NCBI GenBank assembly: GCA_031290635.1
Contig: JAITNE010000084.1
Coordinates: 1-11,748 of the forward strand
Reading direction: 5' to 3'
Origin: Tannerella sp.
Lineage (GTDB): Bacteria > Bacteroidota > Bacteroidia > Bacteroidales > Tannerellaceae
Length of the DNA: 11,748 nucleotides
The notes beneath the pieces were generated by a model. It was not told the origin of the DNA and made no database searches. It saw nothing but the letters and a program-made list of their open reading frames with translations. A program made the translations under genes and the position numbers. Positions 5,561 to 11,748 of the stretch are shown here, piece by piece; the stretch's first letter is position 1; each line of letters opens with the position of its first letter.

Positions 5561-6550
5561 TTATACATTCAGTGTTGTAACACCTTTGTATCCGGCAAGT
5601 GTTGCGTAATACGGGAAGGCGGAAGTATATATTTCCGAAGCCTTTATCATATAGATGCGTTCGGCGTTACTAATCATATAAAAGTCAATGAAGGTTTTAG
5701 TTACGACGTCCTTGTCATGCTCAAAAGAAATGTGTCCTGTCTTGCCGTCTAAAACATAAACAGGCAACTCTCCAACTCGACTCAGAAATACTCTGCTGTC
5801 GGAAAACACAACTATCTTCTTCCCTTTATTGTCATTGATAACTCTTTTAATGCCGTCGAGACATCTGTTTATCAAGTTTTCTTTTTTGTCTTCGGAAAGA
5901 ACATTAAATTGATTTTCTTCAAAACGTTCAAGGGCATTAACAAACCTCAAATGAACGGCAATGTAGTCGTTTTGCTTAAATCCGCTTTCTTCGATAATGC
6001 GGCCGAGAAAGTCTTTAGGGATAAACAGCCGGTTAAACAGATTACCCCAAATCAGCCTGTAATTATCAATATGATTCGTTTCTAAAATATCATAACCGAT
6101 ATAACTGTAAACGTGATATTGTTTAATTGCTTTATTCAATCGCGGGATTTTGCCGCCGCCGTTATAGGGAATAACCCTTGAGTTTCGCAGACTGAAACTC
6201 AAGTCTGTCCAATCGGCTTTCCAGTCGTAATCATTGATATCCAAATAATCATCTAACTTAAACGGACTGTCGAAGATGATCTTAAAATCAAATCCATTTT
6301 GAAGCGCTATGTAGAAACATCCGACAATCGCCTTGTATCTATCGCATAAGCCGGGATGACTGATGTGCGGATCGATAATGAAATAAAGCGTATTGCCGAG
6401 AATTGTCCTGTCTTTCTTAAACGAATAATGTTTCAAGTAATATTTGCAGCTCTTCATAAAATATCTCCCGTTGTTTACATGAGTCTGAAAATATCTTTTG
6501 TAATACCTGTTAGCCCTTAAACAGCTTTTGATTTTTTCTGAAATTACCAT
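5561..6550 (-). CDS. Fucosyltransferase-like (O-FucT/NodZ-type) glycosyltransferase
   Basis: This is a 329-residue protein on the minus strand. Its motif order recalls the GT-B fucosyltransferases of the NodZ/FUT8/O-FucT group: HPGLCDRYKAIVG (65-77) for the GLG.R loop, VHLRF (199-203) with Arg202 in the place of the donor-binding H.R motif, VVFSDS (247-252), FIDFYMISNAERIY (287-300) and a Ser-containing SEIYTSAFPYYATLAG (305-320). If correct, it would transfer fucose or a similar sugar from a GDP donor. It has a Lys/Tyr-rich N-terminus and no membrane segment. The start ATG at 6550 follows a good promoter box. It is the only gene here on this strand, and hand-sampled lines are mostly 30-47% GC, against about half in the next gene, which suggests separate acquisition. 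The family call rests on motif resemblance only. Confidence 0.6.
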   Translation of the reverse strand: MVISEKIKSCLRANRYYKRYFQTHVNNGRYFMKSCKYYLKHYSFKKDRTILGNTLYFIIDPHISHPGLCDRYKAIVGCFYIALQNGFDFKIIFDSPFKLDDYLDINDYDWKADWTDLSFSLRNSRVIPYNGGGKIPRLNKAIKQYHVYSYIGYDILETNHIDNYRLIWGNLFNRLFIPKDFLGRIIEESGFKQNDYIAVHLRFVNALERFEENQFNVLSEDKKENLINRCLDGIKRVINDNKGKKIVVFSDSRVFLSRVGELPVYVLDGKTGHISFEHDKDVVTKTFIDFYMISNAERIYMIKASEIYTSAFPYYATLAGYKGVTTLNV

Positions 6551-6572
6551 TCTCGAATATATTTATTGACCG

Positions 6573-6580
6573 CAAAAGTA
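6573..6580 (-). promoter_or_regulatory. Bacteroidetes-type promoter box for the minus-strand gene
   Basis: Read on the minus strand, TACTTTTG matches TAnnTTTG, in the context TTTTGTACTTTTGCGG. It lies about 22 bases before the start codon at 6550. It is very similar in context to the box at 4492-4499. A -33 element is not clear. Confidence 0.65.
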
Positions 6581-6643
6581 CAAAATATTTCAGAAATATC
6601 ACCTTATGGATTTCTATCCGACTAAAAACAATAAACACAGCTC

Positions 6644-6663
6644 TTCTGCGTTCAATTTACTAT
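6644..6663 (+). promoter_or_regulatory. Shared leader element, copy 1 (before the HAD-like gene)
   Basis: TTCTGCGTTCAATTTACTAT matches the element at 8707-8726 in 16 of 20 positions without gaps; the first nine and last six bases are identical. It runs into the ATG at 6662. No TAnnTTTG box is visible on this strand in the divergent gap 6551-6661, so this could belong to the promoter or to a translation signal. Function is not established. Confidence 0.35.
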
Positions 6664-8650
6664 GAACTACTCATTTGATATTTTCGACACTTGCCTGATT
6701 CGCGCCTGCGGAATGCCTCGGATGGTGTTTTCGTTGACGGCTCAAAGGATTAATCCTGACAGCGCTTTCGTTGCCGACTTTTGCAATCGTCGCGTCAAGG
6801 TCGAAGCTGAGACCATAAAGGCTTTGAAAAAGGAAGCCGTTACTCTTAGCGAGATATACGACCGTTTAGATACTTGCAACTGCGGCATAAGCAGCCGGAA
6901 AGCGATGGAAATGGAGATGTCCGTCGAAGAGGAAATGCTGTTGCCGGTACGCTCGACGCTTGATAGGATAGAAACGCTGCGTAACGACGGCAATAAAGAT
7001 AATGATAAAGACAGCCACAGCGACGGGATACATATAATCTTTATTTCCGACATGTATCTGCCGACAGAGTTTCTGCAAAAAGTATTGCAAAGATGGGGAT
7101 TTTGGCAGGAGGGCGACCGTATTTTTGTTTCGGGTGATTGTGGAGCGACCAAGCGCACCGGACAGCTGTTTCGCCATGTAGCAAAGGCGTTGAACATCTC
7201 CTTCCGGACGTGGAAGCACTTCGGAGATAATCCCCGCAGCGATATTAAGATACCCCGCAGGTTAGGTATCAAGACAGAGAGAATCAAACTCGACTATTCG
7301 CGCTACGAAAAACAATGGCTCAGGGACGCATCCCTGTCGTTTGACGGCGAGATGTGCCGCTACATGGCAGGCGTAAGTCGTGCCGTAAGGTTTATCAACA
7401 GCAAGGACGAGCGGGTCGGCATAGCTGCTGACGTGATAGCGTCGGCTTACATTCCTTTTGTGTTTCATATTTTCAATCATGCGCGTCAACAAGGATTTAC
7501 GCATCTGTTTTTCACGGCTCGCGACAGCAGGTTGTTCTATCAAATAGCGCAGCGTATCTCTCACTTGTACCCCGAAATACGGCTGTCGTATATCTTTATG
7601 TCGAGGCGGGCGTTGTGGCTGCCTTCGCTCTATGATTGCGAGCCGGAAGCTTTCCTGACGCTCGGACGATTACAGCACTACAGTCCGTATCGACTGCTTA
7701 CAAGGATGTTTGATGTGCCCGACGAACTGTTTTTGAAGTACGCCGACGCCTGCAAGTACGCTGCCGACGGCAATGCCGGTTTGTTGAAGCAGCAGCTTTC
7801 CGACAAGTCATTACCCGCTTTCATGCAACTGTTGCAGACGCCCGAAATCAGGGAACATATCCGCCGGCAATCGGCTGCGGCAAGAACTATGCTTCTTCGG
7901 TATTTACGGCAGGAACAAACGCTTGATAACAGCGCTCATGCTGCTATTGTCGATTTGGGATGGGGAGGGAGCTGCCGTTTTGCGCTTAACAAAATCCTGA
8001 CACGCGAAGGCTATGCACCCATCTACACGTATTATTTTGGCGTAAGCGAAGAAAACACTGCGTATAGCTCCCAAAACAGATATAACAGCATGATGGTTCT
8101 GGAAAAGCGCACCCATTTCATACCTGTCTTTGAACAGTATTTTTCCATCACCACGCAGTCGTCAACTGTTGGCTATGCTGCCGACGGTATCGCCATACGA
8201 CCTGTTTTTGAAGAAGAAGATACTGCGAAGTTCGGGGAGCTGTGCGCAATCAATACGGACTGCGTGTTGTCGGCGGTAGATTTGTTGCTGAAGTTTCCCG
8301 ATGTAGGCGGCAGAATCAGGTATGCCGTCCGGCAATGCGGTTTAAGTGCGATAGAGATGTTCTTCAAATATCCATCCCGTCGGGAAGTGGAAGTATTTCA
8401 AGGCAAAACCGTAAATGATATAGATGATGCTTACGGCTTTGTTTATCCTCATATCTTGAGAGCTGTGCTGGGTCGCTTTTTCGGTTACGGTTATACTAAA
8501 ATATTCTGGATAAGCGGCTCAATCCTCGCGTCCTTTCCATTGTTCGGCAAGCTGTATTGCAAAATGCTGTACTGCTGCCTGGGAAACAAATATTACAAAC
8601 GTTTGAAGACCGCAGTCAGCCGTTCTGCCGAAATCATCCTCCGTAATTAA
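6662..8650 (+). CDS. HAD-superfamily hydrolase-like protein of polysaccharide loci (COG5610-like)
   Basis: This 662-residue protein has no signal peptide. Residues 1-210 form a HAD-type domain: motif I FDIFDT (5-10, nucleophile Asp6), motif II FISDMYL (127-133), motif III lysine around TKRTG (Lys164) and motif IV HFGDNPRSD (186-194). Phe8 stands where phosphatases have the second Asp. A hydrophilic insert rich in Asn and Asp (about 108-122) sits just before motif II. The larger C-terminal part has FTHLFFTARDSRLFY (279-293), YIFMSRRALWLPS (310-322) and AAIVDLGWGGS (427-437), features I associate with COG5610 predicted hydrolases of capsule and O-antigen clusters. A C-terminal hydrophobic stretch (615-640) could contact the membrane. 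The reaction is unknown; phosphoryl transfer on a glycan intermediate is plausible. The start is fixed because motif I begins at residue 5. Confidence 0.75.
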   Translation: MNYSFDIFDTCLIRACGMPRMVFSLTAQRINPDSAFVADFCNRRVKVEAETIKALKKEAVTLSEIYDRLDTCNCGISSRKAMEMEMSVEEEMLLPVRSTLDRIETLRNDGNKDNDKDSHSDGIHIIFISDMYLPTEFLQKVLQRWGFWQEGDRIFVSGDCGATKRTGQLFRHVAKALNISFRTWKHFGDNPRSDIKIPRRLGIKTERIKLDYSRYEKQWLRDASLSFDGEMCRYMAGVSRAVRFINSKDERVGIAADVIASAYIPFVFHIFNHARQQGFTHLFFTARDSRLFYQIAQRISHLYPEIRLSYIFMSRRALWLPSLYDCEPEAFLTLGRLQHYSPYRLLTRMFDVPDELFLKYADACKYAADGNAGLLKQQLSDKSLPAFMQLLQTPEIREHIRRQSAAARTMLLRYLRQEQTLDNSAHAAIVDLGWGGSCRFALNKILTREGYAPIYTYYFGVSEENTAYSSQNRYNSMMVLEKRTHFIPVFEQYFSITTQSSTVGYAADGIAIRPVFEEEDTAKFGELCAINTDCVLSAVDLLLKFPDVGGRIRYAVRQCGLSAIEMFFKYPSRREVEVFQGKTVNDIDDAYGFVYPHILRAVLGRFFGYGYTKIFWISGSILASFPLFGKLYCKMLYCCLGNKYYKRLKTAVSRSAEIILRN

Positions 8651-8688
8651 TAATCATCCCCCGAAATCATCCCCCAAAATCATCCCTT
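8630..8688. repeat. Short 13-bp C-rich repeats at the end of the HAD-like gene
   Basis: Three adjacent 13-mers, ATAATCATCCCCC (8650-8662), GAAATCATCCCCC (8663-8675) and AAAATCATCCCTT (8676-8688), follow the stop codon. A fourth, GAAATCATCCTCC (8630-8642), lies inside the last codons. The 3' end of the gene seems to have been duplicated into the spacer. No hairpin or terminator is visible. Confidence 0.6.
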
Positions 8689-8700
8689 CTACAATAATCA

Positions 8701-8726
8701 TATCTTTTCTGCGTTTCAAATACTAT
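8701..8726 (+). promoter_or_regulatory. Possible promoter box plus shared leader element, copy 2 (before the Wzz-like gene)
   Basis: TATCTTTT at 8701-8708 is one base away from TAnnTTTG. It overlaps TTCTGCGTTTCAAATACTAT (8707-8726), which resembles the element at 6644-6663. The ATG follows at 8744. Together these make 8690-8744 the likely promoter region of the Wzz-Wzx gene pair, though neither part is a full consensus. Confidence 0.35.
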
Positions 8727-8743
8727 AAAACGAAAAACGATTT

Positions 8744-10339
8744 ATGGAGAACAAAGATAATATAAGTTTGAAAGGTCTCGTCGTAAGAGGCCTGCGCAAC
8801 TGGAAACTGTTCGCAGCGGCATTTGTGGCGTCGCTCGTGGCTGCTACTCTTTATCTGACGCTGACGCCGGTAACCTACAAGTTCGCGTCGGCCGTTCAGA
8901 TACAGACCGAAAGCTCTTCGGGAATGGGCGGGTTCGGAATGGGCGAAGCCGCAGGGTTAATGAAATCCTTCGGCATAGGAGGAAACTCCGGTACGGTCAG
9001 TCTGGAAGACGAGATGAGCATCATGGCCTCTAACCGCATGTTGCGGAAGATGATTCTTGAACTCGGCGTCAACGTTACCTATTCCAAACCCTTTTCGTTC
9101 TACAACATGTATGACGACTCGCCCCTCCGGTTGACGGCCGACTCTGCAACCATGTCGCAGCTCGACGCGGAGCTTCGATTTAAGGTTACCGTTGCCCGAA
9201 ACAGCATCAACATTAAATCCGAAGACCTCGATGTAACATTTGGCTCGTTGCCCGGAACACTCATCGTCGGCGACCGGCTTTTTACGCTCGACTTCACCGG
9301 CGCGCCTTCGCCCCCCAAGCCCTACAGGATCAACATCCGCTGCCTGCCGCCGAGCTGGATGGCCGAAGCGATAGGTTCCAACATCGCTATAGAAGAGTTG
9401 TCGAAGTCATCCAACGTTCTGCTGATAACTTGCAGCGATCATTCAAAGAATCGCGGCAAAGACATGCTCAACACGCTTTCCCGCAAGTATAATGAAGATA
9501 CCAAATCGTACAGTGACGTAGAAGACCGGAAGACTCTGGCTTTTGTGAACACAAGGATAGACGACGTCCTGGCCGACCTGAACGGTATCGAGCTGGAGAT
9601 TCAGGCTTTCAAGAGCAAGCACGACATAACTTTGATTGAAGCCGACGTAGCCATGTATGCCGAGGGACTGCAGGGTATTCAGAAGGCTGTTGTCGAAGCC
9701 GAAACGGAGTCGCGGATGCTCGACATGCTCGACGAATACGTCAACGACCCTGCAAACGCCGACAAGGTCATCCCTTCATTACTGACTACCACGCAGGGCG
9801 AAAAAGCCGGCGCCATCTCCGATTACAACGAAACATTGATGGAGCGCGACCGGCTGCTTAAAAATTCATCCCCCACGCATCCGCTCTATTTAGACTTGAA
9901 GAGCAAGGTCGAAGCGATGAGGGAAGGCATTAAAGTGATGATTGCCAATTCGCACAAGACATACAACCGTTTGCTTGCCGACCTCAAGACTAAAGAGCGG
10001 ACGATTCTCTCGCAAAGACGTGCAGTGCCCGAGATGGAGTATAACTACGTCATTCAAAAGCGCAATCAGGAGATATTGCAGGGCATCTATCTGCTGCTGC
10101 TTCAAAAACAGCAGGAAACCCTTATTTCCATAGGCGACAACAAAGACAGAGCAAGGATAATAGAGCCTGCCTACGCCTTGAAACAGCGGCAGAACCCCCG
10201 CAAGCTCTATGCCGCAGTCGGCATTCTGGTGATGACTCTGCTTTTGCCGATAGGCGTCCTTATAGGCAAGGATTTAACAGCCTCTCTCAAGCATGAGTAC
10301 TACGAAAGCTATTTCAGAGATATGGAAGAGAATCTTTAG
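8744..10339 (+). CDS. Wzz-like polysaccharide chain-length determinant (PCP family, no kinase domain)
   Basis: This 531-residue inner-membrane protein would control the length of the exported polysaccharide. It has the two-helix topology of polysaccharide co-polymerases: helix 1 around 22-42, a long periplasmic part and helix 2 around 488-508, preceded by the Pro-containing LKQRQNPRKLY (479-489). After the first strand comes a Gly/Ser-rich loop (57-83). Residues about 255-325 and 355-460 look like long coiled helices. The stretch VPEMEYNYVIQKRNQEILQGIYLLLLQKQQE (428-458) resembles the GNVR region of Wzc-type proteins. The chain ends 23 residues after helix 2, so the cytoplasmic tyrosine kinase of Wzc is absent. 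It lies 12 bases before the flippase gene, evidently in one operon. Confidence 0.87.
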   Translation: MENKDNISLKGLVVRGLRNWKLFAAAFVASLVAATLYLTLTPVTYKFASAVQIQTESSSGMGGFGMGEAAGLMKSFGIGGNSGTVSLEDEMSIMASNRMLRKMILELGVNVTYSKPFSFYNMYDDSPLRLTADSATMSQLDAELRFKVTVARNSINIKSEDLDVTFGSLPGTLIVGDRLFTLDFTGAPSPPKPYRINIRCLPPSWMAEAIGSNIAIEELSKSSNVLLITCSDHSKNRGKDMLNTLSRKYNEDTKSYSDVEDRKTLAFVNTRIDDVLADLNGIELEIQAFKSKHDITLIEADVAMYAEGLQGIQKAVVEAETESRMLDMLDEYVNDPANADKVIPSLLTTTQGEKAGAISDYNETLMERDRLLKNSSPTHPLYLDLKSKVEAMREGIKVMIANSHKTYNRLLADLKTKERTILSQRRAVPEMEYNYVIQKRNQEILQGIYLLLLQKQQETLISIGDNKDRARIIEPAYALKQRQNPRKLYAAVGILVMTLLLPIGVLIGKDLTASLKHEYYESYFRDMEENL

Positions 10340-10351
10340 CCGAAGACAGCC

Positions 10352-11746
10352 ATGTCGGAAGAGCGCAACAGAAAATTTATCAAGGACATATTCATCTACG
10401 GCTTGGGCAACATCAGCGCCAAGCTGGTAACCTTCGCCATCTTCCCACTGTACACCTTTTATATCCTGCCCGACAGTCTGGGCTACTTCAACCTCGTCTT
10501 CGCCACCATCCTTTTGTTGATGCCGCTGGTAAACCTGCAACTGCGCGAAGGCATATTCCGGTTTCTTATCGACAACAGGGACGCGGAAAGCCGCAGCCAG
10601 GTCATCAGCCAGTCCTTCCGGATGATTGCAATCGCCATGCTTGTAGCTGCGGCGCTGTTCGTACCGCTGTCGATACTGATAAAAATCCGTTGCAGCTATT
10701 ACATCTTCCTCCTGCTGCTGACGATGGGCTTGCACGAGGTTTACACGCAGACGGTACGGGGTCTGGGACACACCGGACTGTTTGTCGTCTGCGGAATAAT
10801 CACTTCCTTTATGATACTGCTCTTCAGCATACTGTTTGTAACAGTTCTGAGATGGGACATTGAAGGCGTATTTCTGACAAACATCCTGGCGCGGCTTGCC
10901 GTAATCGGTTTCATCGAGCTGAAGCTATCCGTCATACGCAATCATCTGAAGATAAAAACCGCCGGCAAACAGCTCGCCCGTCAGTTGCTGCGCTACAGTC
11001 TGCCGCTGATAGTAACCTCAACCGCTCTCTGGATGATAATAAACTCAAACAACTACTTCATAAAGCACTTCCTGGGCTGGGAAGCAAACGGCCTGTTTGC
11101 GGTAGCATTCCGGTTTGCGGTCGTGATAGATACCCTTTCGAGCGTCATCTTTCAGGCATGGCAGGAGACGAGCGTGCTGCAGGTGGACGCCCGCGACAGA
11201 GACAAATATTACTCCTCCATGATCAACTCATACCTTCTGCTGCTTACGGCGCTCGTCATCACGCTGTCCCTGGCGTTGAAAATATGCTATCCGCTTATCG
11301 TTGAAAGCAAATATCTCGTCAGCATCCGCTACGTATATCCCCTGGGACTTGCCCAGATATGGTTTGCACTGATGTACTTCCTGACGGCAATCTTTCAGGC
11401 CGGAAAAAACACTCTGAAAATACTGTACATAACCGTCCCGTGCGCCGCAGCGAGCCTCGTCATCAACTATTTCCTGATAACCGGCTACGGTCTGACGGGC
11501 GTAGCGACAGCCTACGGTCTGTCGGCGTTTATCCTCTTCGTATCATATTATCTGTCGATACGCAAAACGATGAACATCACCCTCGACTATCCCCGCTTAA
11601 TCATGTTTGCAGTTATACTGACCCTCGGAGGAACAGTCTTCTACAACACCGACAATATCCTGTACATAACAGCATTCTGGCTCTCCGCCATGACCAGTCT
11701 GTATCTTGTTTTACCAAAACGGATGAAGAAATTTTCCATTCACTGA
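10352..11746 (+). CDS. Polysaccharide flippase, Wzx-like (MOP superfamily)
   Basis: This 464-residue, strongly hydrophobic protein has about 12-14 predicted membrane segments, among them 12-38, 43-60, 88-110, 141-163, 212-235, 290-312, 357-378 and 415-430. Charged loops lie between, for example DARDRDKYYSS (279-289). The start FIKDIFIYGLGNISAKLVTF (9-28) is characteristic of Wzx/RfbX proteins, and the length is normal for the family. It would move undecaprenyl-linked repeat units from the cytoplasmic to the periplasmic side of the inner membrane. The gene is complete: TGA at 11744-11746, two bases before the window ends. It follows the Wzz-like gene by 12 bases with no Shine-Dalgarno, which suggests cotranscription. 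Glycan specificity cannot be read from the sequence. Confidence 0.87.
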   Translation: MSEERNRKFIKDIFIYGLGNISAKLVTFAIFPLYTFYILPDSLGYFNLVFATILLLMPLVNLQLREGIFRFLIDNRDAESRSQVISQSFRMIAIAMLVAAALFVPLSILIKIRCSYYIFLLLLTMGLHEVYTQTVRGLGHTGLFVVCGIITSFMILLFSILFVTVLRWDIEGVFLTNILARLAVIGFIELKLSVIRNHLKIKTAGKQLARQLLRYSLPLIVTSTALWMIINSNNYFIKHFLGWEANGLFAVAFRFAVVIDTLSSVIFQAWQETSVLQVDARDRDKYYSSMINSYLLLLTALVITLSLALKICYPLIVESKYLVSIRYVYPLGLAQIWFALMYFLTAIFQAGKNTLKILYITVPCAAASLVINYFLITGYGLTGVATAYGLSAFILFVSYYLSIRKTMNITLDYPRLIMFAVILTLGGTVFYNTDNILYITAFWLSAMTSLYLVLPKRMKKFSIH

Positions 11747-11748
11747 CA

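Noticed and set aside
6542..6661. Consensus promoter for the HAD-like gene in the divergent gap
   Set aside because: No TAnnTTTG box is found on the plus strand; only the minus-strand box is clear.
8744..10339. Wzc-type tyrosine kinase
   Set aside because: The protein ends 23 residues after the second membrane helix, with no Walker motifs and no Tyr-rich kinase tail.

Overview
The window looks like chromosomal DNA from a member of the Bacteroidetes, probably order Bacteroidales. Two intergenic regions carry the TAnnTTTG-type promoter box of that phylum, Shine-Dalgarno sequences are mostly absent, GC content is moderate, and the protein families (split MacB-type transporter, Wzz-like protein without a kinase, Wzx-like flippase) fit. 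The genus cannot be told from the sequence. I see no tRNA, rRNA, transposase, integrase or CRISPR array.

Layout. (1) Positions 1-512 are non-coding and repeat-rich: three 42-bp direct repeats, the last holding a different hairpin in its middle, then an almost uninterrupted 41-bp tandem array of about 7.6 units containing two kinds of palindrome. (2) 513-2226 encode a two-gene ABC-2 exporter (ATPase, then permease); the genes overlap, and a strong internal Shine-Dalgarno sets the permease start. (3) 2347-4455 encode a MacB-type ABC transporter split into ATPase and permease. The intergenic gaps on either side of this ATPase hold related heptanucleotide repeats, partly in inverted orientation. 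No MacA-like adaptor or TolC-like channel is in the window. (4) From 4523 to the end lies a surface-polysaccharide locus: a GT4-like glycosyltransferase (+), a fucosyltransferase-like gene (-) whose stop codon abuts that of the previous gene, a 662-residue HAD-type protein resembling COG5610, a Wzz-like chain-length protein and a complete Wzx-like flippase.

How the genes may work together. The glycosyltransferases would assemble a lipid-linked glycan at the cytoplasmic face, the Wzx-like protein would flip it across the inner membrane, and the Wzz-like protein would set chain length. The COG5610-like protein is typical of such loci, but its reaction is unknown. A Wzy polymerase and an outer-membrane Wza exporter are not visible and would have to lie elsewhere. 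The two ABC systems upstream look like efflux or lipid/peptide export pumps, with no evident link to the glycan locus.

The protein-coding content is largely familiar. The least explained material is non-coding: the modular 42-bp and 41-bp repeats, the heptamer arrays between ABC genes, and a shared 20-bp element before the HAD and Wzz-like genes.
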